Assembly: GCA_949825065.1 (NCBI GenBank)
Contig: OX463847.1
Span: 32,006,115 to 32,070,114, forward strand
Length of the DNA: 64,000 bases
Reading direction: 5' to 3'
From: Odontocerum albicorne
Taxonomy: Eukaryota > Arthropoda > Insecta > Trichoptera > Odontoceridae
The position numbers were made by a program, and so were the translations under genes. Position 1 is the stretch's first letter. Every line of letters begins with the position of its first letter. Under the pieces are notes generated by a model, which worked only from the letters and a program-made list of their open reading frames with translations, made no database searches and had not been told where the DNA came from. Below are positions 34,977-44,882 of the stretch, in pieces.

Positions 34977-35070
34977 TCGAACTCCGTGGCTTAGTTAAGA
35001 CGCCTGTCTCCCTCGGGTTATGGGTTTGATTCTCGTTGGTACTTATTGGATTTGTCTGTCTTTTTTTAAA
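34977..35070 (+). mobile_element. SINE head fragment
   Basis: CTCCGTGGCTTAGTTAAGACG and GGTTTGATTCTCG are the A- and B-box regions. The copy stops soon after the CTTATTGGATTTGTCTG joint. Confidence 0.65.
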
Positions 35071-35559
35071 GTTTAATATGGGATAGTACAATACCTTATT
35101 TTAAAATCACAAGTAACGAATATTGTTGAATCATAACCAGATGCAATGCTTTCCTGAACTTAACATACAACAAAGTGACTCAGCCTCTTTTGTGTCGTCA
35201 TGTTGAAGCAGCATGAAGTACTCGATGCCTTTGTCTACTAAAATATGAAAGAGAAAGTCAGAGCTTATGTGCGTTAACTGGCATTAAGAGAAATTGCTCA
35301 ACTATTGCTCAATATTAATGCCTTACCTTTTCAATGTTGTACATAATTCTTGAAAAAGTTTCAGCATTTAGAAAATTCGTGAGTATCGTACATCAATGAG
35401 ACGTATAAAATATGTAGAAAAAATGTTAAAATTATTAAATTATAAAACTTAAAGAAGATAGATGTGATCTGGAGAAACAAAAAACATGGGTATCAATAGC
35501 AAAGTTTTAATATAACATATGAGTTTGAATTAAAACGTTTAAACCAGTGACTTCTTCGA

Positions 35560-35780
35560 ACGCCCGAGATGAGAATAATACGAACCACCGTAAAAATAAT
35601 CTCAGAGATAGGGTTGGAAACTCTCACATTCGACAGATCTGCAACACAAAGGATGGAGCAGGAAGTAAGATGGAGCAGGAAGAGAAGACGGTACTGGCGT
35701 GAACATGTGGATAGGGTGGACATAAACAGAACCAGCTCACGATTACCCGCACGATATCAATAATAGAGGAAGAAAAAGTA
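35560..35780 (+). mobile_element. Possible LINE ORF2 C-terminal scrap
   Basis: The frame reads IISEIGLETLTFDRSATQRM, then a run of Arg/Lys and YWREHVDRVDINR. This recalls the W..HVERM..NR motif of LINE C-termini. The match is short, so the assignment is tentative. Confidence 0.4.
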
Positions 35781-35934
35781 ATGCTTAAGAGGAAGATGAT
35801 GGTTAGACCACTTGAATAAATACTCTTGACAACAAAACGACCATACTTCTGAATATCGTGCTTCAATAATTTAGACTTAAAATATGGTAGCAAAGAAATC
35901 TCTCAAATATTTTATTTTGTTATTCCCCAAATTA

Positions 35935-36015
35935 TATTAATTCTTACGATACATCTTCTACCTCCTATCTCGAGTTTCTCTTCAGGCGGAATGATCCCGT
36001 TTGAGCCGAACCTTT
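35935..36015 (+). mobile_element. Foldback family copy 2 (one end only)
   Basis: CTACCTCCTATCTCGAGTTTC followed by TCTTCAGGCGGAATGATCCCG is the terminal arm of the family. The second arm is not present nearby. Confidence 0.55.
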
Positions 36016-36329
36016 GATAAAAAAAAAAACATTATTTATCTCACAATATCACTCATCTCCAACAACATTCCTATACAATTCGCATCTGTATCCTTATTTT
36101 CTCGAGATTTATGTTTTGTTTTAATTTTTTTGTTACTTTTACTGTTATTCTATTATATTAATTAACTAAGACACAGTTATGGATACCGATGATAATTATA
36201 AAACAAAAATTGATCGATTGGAAGAAATTACTTTAAAGAAATAAATTTGCCAAATGTATTTATTGTATATGAAAGAATTAAATCACTTCAATGAATGACG
36301 AAAATTTTATAAGAAATATTCTACATATA

Positions 36330-36550
36330 CGAGTAGGTAAGAGGGTACAGAAAACTGGAGATGGTTGAGGAAAAAGTGAAAAAATACGATGAATCAGATT
36401 CTGAAAGAGAAAAGTGAGTTGACTTTGTAAAACAGAAAATATACGTTATAAGAGAGAGATGTTTTAATGTGACGGAGATAAAAGATACGTAGTCAGGATA
36501 AGACGAAGTATAAATCGGTTCAGCCTACCCTAGTAAGGCTATGGGAGTTA
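36330..36550 (+). mobile_element. LINE family 1, linker and tail
   Basis: A decayed linker (TENWRWLRKK, MNQILKEKS-like) and a tail with DVTEIKDT..QDKTKYKSVQPTL. TACGAGTA at 36328-36335 sits at its left edge, where intact copies have no such motif. Confidence 0.6.
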
Positions 36551-37074
36551 GGATAATAATTTCCAATTACTTCTTGCCATCACATTAACAAAGAATATAA
36601 AATGATGCATTTAGCTATTTATTTTGTTGTCTATGGTTTCGGGTTTAATTCACTGTAAACGTATGGGCTGATTTTACTCGGGTATGAACGTAAATATACT
36701 AAAAACTTATATGAACGTAAATATGTAAAAATGACCCAACCTACATTTTACGTGTTCTCAGATAATTAAAGAAATGTTTAGCTACTTTTTATGTAAAAAA
36801 ATAAACGGAATTTACAATAACTATAATGTATTTATTAATTTACATGGCTTGATATTTTATTATATATTAATAATATAACCGTACATGCATGTTTTGATAT
36901 GTCAAATATATTAAAAAAGGATTAGTGGGGTTAGATCCTTTTAAAAAATTACATCCATATAATAGTCAAATGCGCTGTTTAAAGTTGAATATGAAATTTT
37001 AAATATATTTTTTGAAATCGTAAAAATATTGAAACGTTTCTATGATGTACTCGTAAATGTATAAAACGTGTCAA
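36551..37074. other. No recognised gene
   Basis: AT-rich, with TACTCGTA at 37048-37055 just before the next LINE piece. Confidence 0.4.
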
Positions 37075-37150
37075 TTAAATGTGAAAAACGAAGCATTAGA
37101 GCAAGTGGAGGATATTTTGTACCTTGGAAGGATGTTCATATCGGATAGAA
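37075..37150 (+). mobile_element. LINE RT fragment interrupted by mariner
   Basis: The frame reads VKNEALEQVEDILYLGRMF, the segment shortly after the RT active site in many insect LINEs. It stops at the mariner remnant. A LINE tail resumes at about 37965. Confidence 0.6.
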
Positions 37151-37955
37151 TAAAGAGTAGATGGAACATCTTTTCGGTATGTCCGGTATGTCCATCAGAG
37201 CCGTCTTAGATTTTTTCATGATATCCTCTCGGGTGCTGTAACGCGTTCCGCGAAGCGGTTTTTTAAGTCGGTTGAACAGGAAAAAGTCGCAGGAAGCCAG
37301 ATCAGGTGAATTTGAAGGCTGCTGGATAGTATTCGTGTGGTTTTTGGTCAAAAACTCATGGAAATCATGTCTTTCGCGATTTCAACGCGGTCCTTTTTTT
37401 GCATGAAATTGAGGTGTTTCGGCACCAGTTTTGCAGCCACACGTCTGAGGCCCAAATCACTAACCAAAATGTCTTGAGCGGATCCAAAAGCGATGTTCAA
37501 GTCCTCTGCCAGCTCTCTAATGGTCGATTTGCGGTTTTCGGCCAACATTTCTTTGATTTTATCGATGTTTTCATCGGTTTTCGACTGCCACTACGTTCGT
37601 CATCCTCGACCGACTCACGACCACTTCTGAAGCGTTCGGGCCACCGAAAAATACTTCTCCAACATTTCCAAGGTCTGCGGACCGTTAAATCCGTTTTTCA
37701 CACAAAATTTAATGTAAACTCGTTGATGCCATTTTCAAACAGTTGATGCAATTTTCAAACTTGTAAAAAATCGAAAACACGCACAAAGGTAGATGTACTC
37801 AGTACAGCGTAACTTTTACAAATGTCAAGCTATGACGCTGAAATTTGAAGGAAAGTGTCAATAATAGATGTGGTAACCTAACAAAAAACAAGAATTCCAA
37901 TTGGGTGGCTGACAGCGCCACACGGTGGCCGGTCCTAAAACTTTTTGATCAAGGT
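37151..37955 (-). pseudogene. Mariner transposase, internally deleted
   Basis: On the minus strand the N-terminal helix-turn-helix region appears as RVYIKFCVKNGFNGPQTLEM (frameshifts follow). Next come STIRELAEDLNIAFGSAQDI and KHLNFMQKKDRVEIAKDM, then a sudden jump to LTKNHTNTIQQPSNSPDLAS and CDFFLFNRLKKPLRGTRY. The part carrying the first two catalytic Asp residues is missing, while the SPDL..CDFF segment of the last Asp remains. The 5' end has a probable TA-CCTTGATCAAAAAG terminus near 37955; the opposite terminus was not found. The element is dead. Confidence 0.85.
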
Positions 37956-38095
37956 AGTATGTAGTATACGTGATGAGGTATATGTTCGTATCAGATGCGA
38001 AATATGTGCGCCAGGATAGAATAAAATGCTTTTCTGTTTTGTCTGCCAACCTCAATAGGGACATGACGTGATGGTTCATTACGATATATATATTA
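37956..38095 (+). mobile_element. LINE tail beyond the mariner
   Basis: A degraded DV...YVRQDRIKC..LSCLPTSIGT segment ends in GACATGACGTGATGG and an (AT)n run. It matches family 1 and may be the other half of the element at 37075-37150. Confidence 0.55.
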
Positions 38096-38977
38096 AACAT
38101 ACTAAACGCCTTTAAACAATGCAAATTATACATGTTGATAACATCCAAAGGAAACTGCCTATCGGTAACACCTTGCAATGGTTTCCTACACAAATATTAT
38201 TACAATACAATAAGTAATTGTCCGACACAAAAACAATATAATTGGTAATCATTAAAACGCGACAGTAGATAATTAGTTTGAATACAATATTACATATCTA
38301 TCAATATTATACATACGTGTATAAAACAATTAGAAAAAAAAATAAATGCGGACACACTTGTATTGTTTTATATTCTGCCAGCGACGGGATTAATATAATA
38401 GAAATAATCAAAATGGGAAACATGTGTCTACTATATTATAATCATCGACAGGTTTCGGTCTATGAGCAAAATACAATACTATTATTAGTAACTTTTAACA
38501 CATTGTTTCGTAATGAGATATCACCTCAAGAGCGCTGCGTATTTCGATATACACATACGAGTATATGTATGTAAAAAAAAGCGTTGACCTTATGTAAAAG
38601 CATTATTTTTTTTTAATATTCTCGTCCTTAACTCCCATAAAAATCTCTTTCTAATACGTATTTTCCTTGAAATGTTTTTTTAATTTTAGATACTTTTCCT
38701 CCAATATTCTTTCCATTTAATGATACTAATAGAGCGACAATTTATTTAGCGCCGTTTAGAGAGTAGACTCTTCTGAATGCTACTCGAACTCGAGAATCGA
38801 ACTATTGACATTTTAAAATTATTATTGGCATTTTAAAAACATAACAAAAAAATAATTATATAACTGTAATGGTGGTGGCTGCACCCATTATATTTAGTAC
38901 TTACCTGCATCTGCATATATTTATAAAAACATATTTGACATGAAAACCATAGAAAATGCAATAAGGGAGATGAACTA
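38096..38977. other. No recognised gene
   Basis: AT-rich. A frame at 38278-38574 lacks any motif. TACGAGTA lies at 38556-38563. Confidence 0.4.
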
Positions 38978-39156
38978 CGGGGCTGCGCAACAAGAACTGC
39001 AATTTTAAATTTAAATGAAGTTCTGCAATCATATATTCTACCGCTGCATGATTAATTTATAGGTTGTATAGATGAAGTATGACCATTATAAATATTATAC
39101 GTTTGACAGCTGAAAAATGTGCGCAAATTTAAAATTGCAGTCTTGTTGCGCCACCC
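38978..39156. mobile_element. 179 bp MITE with about 32 bp terminal inverted repeats
   Basis: Left end CGGGGCTGCGCAACAAGAAC and right end (complement) GGGTGGCGCAACAAGACTGC both continue into TGCAATTTTAAATTT. A TA dinucleotide flanks each side (38976-38977 and 39157-39158), as for Tc1/mariner-type insertion. The interior is noncoding. Confidence 0.75.
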
Positions 39157-39214
39157 TATGAAATAATACCTTCGGTCAATGGAAATCGACATGGTAACAT
39201 GATTCAAACTTTTT

Positions 39215-39540
39215 TTGTATCAATTGAACGATTTGGACTTGGAAAACATGTGGTTCTAGCAGGATGGGGGTACTTGTCATATTGCTGATGAAACAATGGC
39301 TTTATTGCAGGAAAAGTTCTCCGACCGAGTAATTTCTCGTCGTGGAAATGTCAATTGGCCGCCACGATCGTGTGATTTAACCCCTTTATTTTATTGTTAT
39401 CTAGGGTTATGTTAAATCTCAAGTGTACGCCAAGAATCCAAAAATTATCAATGACCTTAAATTCAACATCACTCGTGTCATTGCAGATATACTCGTACAT
39501 GCTTTTGACAAATTTCCTAATAAAATTTTCTAATGTCCCG
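39215..39540 (+). pseudogene. Tc1/mariner-superfamily transposase C-terminal fragment
   Basis: The frame reads MWF.QDGGTCHIADETMALL, then QEKFSDRVISRRGNVNWPPR, SCDLTPLFYCYLG. This is the QDGATCHTA...NWPPRSCDLTPLDFF region with the second catalytic Asp (QDG) and the last (CDLTP). Frameshifts follow. It is probably unrelated by insertion to the MITE just upstream, whose ends do not enclose it. Confidence 0.75.
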
Positions 39541-39794
39541 AATTATTCGTAATGATTGGTTACTTCCATTTGGTGGTATCAAGGAAATCATTTAAGCTAT
39601 CTGACATAATTTGTGAAAACCCTATACTAGAGCAGGGGGCGATAAACTAAGGCTTATAAAATAAAATAATGTTTATTTTATTTATTGTTTATTTCCGTAA
39701 CAAATTTCAATTTGCAAATTAAAATCGTTTGCAGATAAGGTGCACGAGCGAAACGGCTTTAAGTTAGAAAGAACACACATGCCAACAAGTATTA

Positions 39795-39957
39795 GCGACC
39801 TTCGTGGCCTAGTTGGTAAGACGCCAGTCTTCCGACCCGGAGACTGGAAGTTCAAATCCAGCTGGAGCCCACTTTAAAAAAAAGGATTCCGCTCTGGTTT
39901 TTCAATAAGCCCGCCAGGTTGTACTATATACAACGAAAGTGTAATACAATACAATAC
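39795..39957 (+). mobile_element. SINE family A, internally shortened
   Basis: The A box TGGCCTAGTTGG is exact; the B box has become GTTCAAATCC. The segment between TCTGGTTTTTC and AATAAGCCCGCC is deleted. The 3' end GTACTATATAC and the AATAC tail are intact. Confidence 0.85.
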
Positions 39958-40044
39958 TAAGATTACTTTGCTGAAACATAGGTTATATAAAACAATTTTT
40001 TTTATTTATTACGCATATAAAATTTATTATTCAAACATTCAAAT

Positions 40045-40157
40045 CATAAGGCCGCATGTAATAGTCGTATGGCCCAATGTACTCGTATGTGAACGGCAAA
40101 AATACACATACGAGCCGCATGTGGCCTTCGGGCCGCTGGTTACGAACCCTTGTTCTA
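40045..40157. mobile_element. Possible hAT-type terminal fragment
   Basis: GGGCCGCTGGTTACGAACCCTTG at the right edge reads on the minus strand as CAAGGGTTCGTAACCAGCGG, like hAT termini (CAGGGGTTC..AACC). GGCCGCATG words recur inside. No partner end or 8 bp duplication was confirmed. TACTCGTA lies at 40080-40087. Confidence 0.35.
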
Positions 40158-40584
40158 GAGGTTTGCAATCTGCAAATGTTGCATTCTTCAGATTCATCAT
40201 GTTTATACGCCGGATGAGAACGTGATGCTTTCATTCAAAACAATTCCTTCTTCGTCACCACTTCATGTCACGTTTATACAGTAAAAAAAACAATTAAGAT
40301 CTTCCAGTGTACGATCGCAATTGACGAGAACTTATTTTTTGTGTTTGTCACATCAACGTGAATGGTAACAAGGATTCGTAAACAAGAGTTATACATATGA
40401 TGATAAAAAATTATGCTTTGCAATACTGAAATATGTTGAGACTATTCTGTTAATGGATAAAACCCATGGTTTGTCATATTTATGACATTGCACTAGAGTA
40501 AGTAGCCTTGGTGAATCAAACTTAACGATCCGATTTCAAGATTGGATAGTTTGATCAAATTAACTTTTTTCTTTTTATTGCACT

Positions 40585-40965
40585 AGACATATTTATCCCC
40601 ACGAAACGTACTTTTACCTCATATCTCAGGATGTCTTCAGGCGGAATGATCCCGGTTTGTTGGGAAAGCAATGTTAAGATCCAACATGTGTCTTGTTTCA
40701 TCGGAAGTGTGTGTAGTCTAATGCCTCAAAGGAAAAAAAATAACGAGGAAGGAGTTTTGTTTTCTTTGGTTGTTTATTACTGTTTTATTGAATTCAACTC
40801 TCATTAAAAAAAATCCTTTAGATCAATATACTACACACACTTCCAATGAAACGTGATAACAATTGAACCTAATCATTGCTCTTGTATGTTAATAAACTGC
40901 GATAATTTGGCCTAAAGAGAGTCTCGAGATAGGAGGTGCCACGTGTCGTGGTGAAAAATGTAATA
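40585..40965. mobile_element. Foldback family copy 3, both arms present
   Basis: The left arm contains CCTCATATCTCAGGATG, CAGGCGGAATGATCCCG and CATCGGAAGTGTGTGTAGT. The right arm, complemented, contains CCTCCTATCTCGAGACTC and CATTGGAAGTGTGTGTAGT. The arms are over 100 bases each and imperfect, around an AT-rich core. It is the most complete member. Confidence 0.6.
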
Positions 40966-41851
40966 AATGAATAAAAAAGTAATTTGCTCTTAAATATTCT
41001 AAATAGAGTTCACACAAAGTTAGATCCGAAACCTTTGATCATTTTTTGTTATTTAATAACAAAACAGAAAAAAAAATCTGGTTAAGTATGATGAACAATG
41101 TTGGAACTCGCCAGGAGACTAGTACATCAAAATGTTTAAAAATTACAAATTTACAGCTACGTTTATTAATTTTTCTAGCGACATTTAGGGACAAAAAAAT
41201 ATTGCAAGGGATTGAGTCTGAATTAAATGTAATACGTTTCAAATAGTGTGCACTAAGGAACCCTCTTAAGTTAACTAATTTATCTATGTTATAATGAACT
41301 AAAGATTGAATGTTAAATTAATTTGGCGTGAATCAGTCGAATTCGAACCCGCGCTAAGTTATTGGTGACGGTCAAATATGGTGGAGCGAGATAAAATAAG
41401 CTTTATAAAAATACAATAAAGACCTTTTAATATATTTCTGGTAGGAATAAATTGCTGCATGGTGCTCAGGTTATATATACTGTGCATAATAAAAGTACAG
41501 TGAGAACAGCATCAAAGTATAGTGTGTTAAAAGTTGCTGCTTTTTCATTCGACTCCAATAAAATACGTGAATGTCCAGAGATTTTCAGTTAGTTTCTGAA
41601 TCGTTTCATCAGCGATAGGTTTCCGTTTTGCATCTTAATCAGTTCAGAATAGAACAATTTAGTAAATATAATTTTAATTAATACTAGTTAAAACCTTAAC
41701 TAACATTAAATTAATTAACAAAGTTGAACTACCCAATTTCTCTCTAACCATGGGAGCTTTAATGGCAAGCTCTTAAGCTTCAATACATAAGATGTTCACA
41801 TGCATAAACATAAAATGAACGAGATTATTTTATTCAGAATTTTCGCTGCTG
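40966..41851. other. No gene; weak SINE 3' half at about 41415-41505
   Basis: The segment AAGACCTTTTAATATATTTCTGG..GTTATATATACTGTG follows the order of the family A 3' half but is too diverged to be sure. The rest shows nothing. Confidence 0.35.
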
Positions 41852-42283
41852 TCATTTAAAGCAACTGTTTTTTTTCTTCTTCTCCACAATTGTTGGTTCA
41901 AAGTCACTATCATCAGTAGAAATATCTAAAATGTCTGATTCTTTTGGGGAAAAACGCTCTTTGGTTACTGTTGTTAGAAAATCTGTAACAAACATTTGTT
42001 TTTTATTTTAAATAATTTTTTTATGAATTTCTTCATATTGCATATACTCGTAAATATTTTTTATCTCTCGTTGATTTTTTAAAGCTCTTTCAACATTAGA
42101 ATGAATATTTATTACCATATTTTTTAATTTTCTGGCTGATTGAATTAATTCGTCCCCATTCATAGCAGTAAATAAATTTGGTAATAATAACAATAATAAT
42201 TGTTCCGTTGATTTGCCTTGACTTTGGCACCGTGGACTAGTGGTCAAACTATATATAATATTAATAAGAACTATCTTCTTCAA
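41852..42283 (-). pseudogene. Unrecognised coding-like frame with one internal stop
   Basis: A single minus-strand frame stays open across 432 bases except for a TAA at 42008-42010. Before the stop it reads MNGDELIQSARKLKNMVINI, HSNVERALKNQREIKN and YMQYEEIHKKII, which looks helical and charged. After it come FLTTVTKERFSPKESDILDI, STDDSDFEPTIV and a Lys run, which looks like an acidic C-terminal tail. TTTGTTACAG ending at 41983 could be a splice acceptor, so these may be two exons rather than one broken one. I do not recognise the family. A TACTCGTA motif (42045-42052) adds two codons in frame. Confidence 0.35.
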
Positions 42284-43074
42284 TTATCTATTTAAATTTT
42301 AGAAAAACACTCCCTTTAAAAAAAAACATTTTGGAAAACCGCATTAGATTAAAACCACGTAAAAAAACCCCCGCGTTTATCGAGGGACGGGTGTATTTAC
42401 TGTGCTGCGAGTTTTTCCCTCTCCTGTAACATCGGATCTTAAGTTTGTCAGCGCAATTATTCTTTTTACACTCAGGTGTGTCACCACCGAAGAAGGAGTC
42501 CCTTCTGACAGTTCTTTCTTTGTCACAGCGTGACGTCCCACTCATAAAAAAATAAAGGTTTCGAGCTTCTAGTGTGGATCATGCTGGATGGAAACTTATT
42601 TTGTCCCTCATAACAGCGTGAGTGATAGTGGGGTCGAACTGAACTGATCTGTCCTAGTATAATAAAATACAATGGTCATATATGAACGCCCACTAAATTC
42701 ATTGACTCAAGATAATTAACACCATGAAACATTAAAGGAAGCAAAAAAAAAGTATTGTGTTAATCGAGCTTAGTTATCTTTAGTCATGAGAAGTGTTCAT
42801 GAGAGAAAGGTTAAAAGTATAGTCACAACTTAATCGAAATCCCTTGAATAATGAATAATGACCCTTTATAAAAACGATTAAATGCCACATGTTTTATTAC
42901 TGCATACTGGTACTAATGATACAAAACCGCTGTTTTCTTTTAAAATTTGTGCAATGTTTGTATGCGCCCTAGTTAAGAAAAATCAGTTTTTATATATTTT
43001 GAATTTGAACATGTAGCGGCAAGGAACAAAGTTAATGGGATACTAAACATGTATACTTGAACCGGACTGCATCA
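42284..43074. other. Unassigned
   Basis: The 85-codon minus frame at 42288-42545 has several Cys and Arg but no family match. The remainder is AT-rich. Confidence 0.35.
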
Positions 43075-43560
43075 AAATGTGCTACGATGATAGTCCATAA
43101 CAGTATTTTAGTACCAACTTTGATGTATGGTAATGAAACATGGACGTGAAAAAATTGAAAGGAGCCAAATAAATGTTGTAGAAATGCGTGCACTAAAAAG
43201 AATATTAGTACATGGGGTGACGGAATGAAATAATTAGAGATGAATGTGAACTTACGGCTGAAGTGTTGAGTAAGATGAAAAAGAGTATGGAATGGTTTGG
43301 GCTTGTGAAATAAATTAATCAAGAAATAATAACAAAACAAATATAGGTGGTAGGTGTGGTAGAGAAAGATTAAGGAAAGTATGGTTGGATCAAGTGATTG
43401 ATATTCTGAAAGAAGGAGATGTAAGATATAAGATTTTCTATATGCACATCTTAGAGCCTGTACAGAAAGGTGGATGGATGTGAAAGAGGTGAGGGATGTG
43501 TGTTTATATAGGAAAAATTGTACTCTGTACTATCTGACTACCTCGAAAGAAAAATGATGT
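43075..43560 (+). mobile_element. LINE family 1, long decayed fragment
   Basis: One of the most complete copies. It shows SILVPTLMYGNETWT, INVVEMRALKRI, an MEWFGLV segment, RRCGRERLRKVWLDQVIDIL, KEGDVRYK and a tail with RWMDVKEVRDVCLYR. It lacks all RT catalytic motifs and has several stops. Confidence 0.75.
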
Positions 43561-43585
43561 TATGAACTGTATTCATGTATAGTAT

Positions 43586-43665
43586 GACATTTTCTTTCTA
43601 TTTTATGACATGTCATAACACAAAATGTCATAACTTTGAAGTTATGACATTTTCTTTCTATTTTA
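43586..43665. repeat. Duplicated 23-mer and 15 bp inverted repeat
   Basis: TATGACATTTTCTTTC plus seven more bases occurs at 43583-43605 and again near 43643. AAAATGTCATAACTT (43622-43636) faces its exact complement at 43639-43653 with a two-base gap. It may be a template-switch product. Confidence 0.65.
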
Positions 43666-44302
43666 CTGAAGAAATTACGTTATTTTTACAAAACTCGATT
43701 TATACCCGAAGACTTACATATTCTGTCGTAGTACATGACAGAACATGTATGTACTAAAATACTATTGTGGATATCATTTTAGCAGACAAACGTTGAAGAA
43801 TATGTATTTGTAAAAATAGACTCTTTTGAATTATTGTAAAAAAATATATTTTTAAAGATAGTCAGAGAATATCGGTCAAAAAATTGGTAATTGATATCCC
43901 AAGCGAGATTGTTAGAGGGATATATGGTATAACACATCTTCATTCGTTCGTTCCACGTGCCTAAACCATAATCTATAAAAATCTATAAAAAGCCTATAAA
44001 AATTTTAAGTTATTAACAGCTTCTGTTTCATTAAATTTTCTCCTATCTTTATTAAATAAATTATAAAAGATCTTTCCATATCCCGCCAATCATAACATAA
44101 TTAATGATAGAAACAGAAAAGAGATTGGGAGAGGATTGGTCTTTTCAAATTATAGTTGGCTATCTGATACCAAAAATTATAACTCTTCGTTAGGGGTTAA
44201 ATGGAATGTTAAATTATTCGATTTTTAACCCTTATAGTCCCAATGTGCCGATTTATCGGCAAACCATTGGTGGTGCATTATAATGTGCGATTTAACTTTA
44301 TA

Positions 44303-44312
44303 TTTATTACAA
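44303..44312. repeat. Candidate target-site duplication, 3' side of Jockey copy
   Basis: TTTATTACAA, identical to 49786-49795. Because it is AT-rich and only ten bases long, chance identity is possible. Confidence 0.45.
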
Positions 44313-44882
44313 CTGTTCTATAACGGTCAATAAAGACATACTTTGTAGCACCGGTACAAAGACTAGAAAATGTTGATGGTGGCCGCTCAGTGCTCGGAGA
44401 TTCCAGCGTGACTTCAATGAGTCTCGGTGACAGCTGGGTAAAGAGATTTTGACCTTGTTGACTGGTAAAACGTATGAGGTTTCATAACGTATTTTGCTTC
44501 GTCTAGTTGGGGTTTTACTCGGAGTGTCGGTCCGATTAATGGACACCTTACTCCTTCATCGAATGATTTATTGAACGGACTTGTTTGATTGATATTTGGG
44601 TGGTGGTGTGGAAAGTTTTTATTGAATAAAAGAGAGGAAGGATAGAAGTTGATACATATATTAAGGTTACAAATACATATATCGGGTACATATTAATATA
44701 CTTATAATTTATGTGTCACGAGCGTTCATAAATAATTATACAGAAAAGAAAGGATAGAGATAAATACTTAGATATATATGTATAAAAATAAAATATATAT
44801 ATTACGAAGATAGGTGAGGAGAACGCTGTGACTTTAAAATAAATAGTAAATAGATAAATATGGGAGTAAGATAAACTACGTG
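44313..44882 (-). other. Jockey 3' untranslated region
   Basis: About 570 bases follow the ORF2 stop. The distal part (44330-44560) is moderately G+C rich and includes a 79-codon frame without known motif. AATAAA words on the minus strand occur at about 44567 and 44620 and could direct polyadenylation. If the true end lies there, the last 250 bases would be flank. Confidence 0.55.

Noticed and set aside
39490..39497. TACTCGTA inside the Tc1/mariner transposase remnant as a proven insertion
   Set aside because: Aligned to the family as I recall it, the two codons may be original sequence, so this site does not prove insertion although it fits the octamer count.
44190..44240. piggyBac-type ends (GGGGTTAA and TTAACCC)
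   Set aside because: The two are only about 30 bases apart and no element lies between them. TTAA is common in AT-rich DNA.
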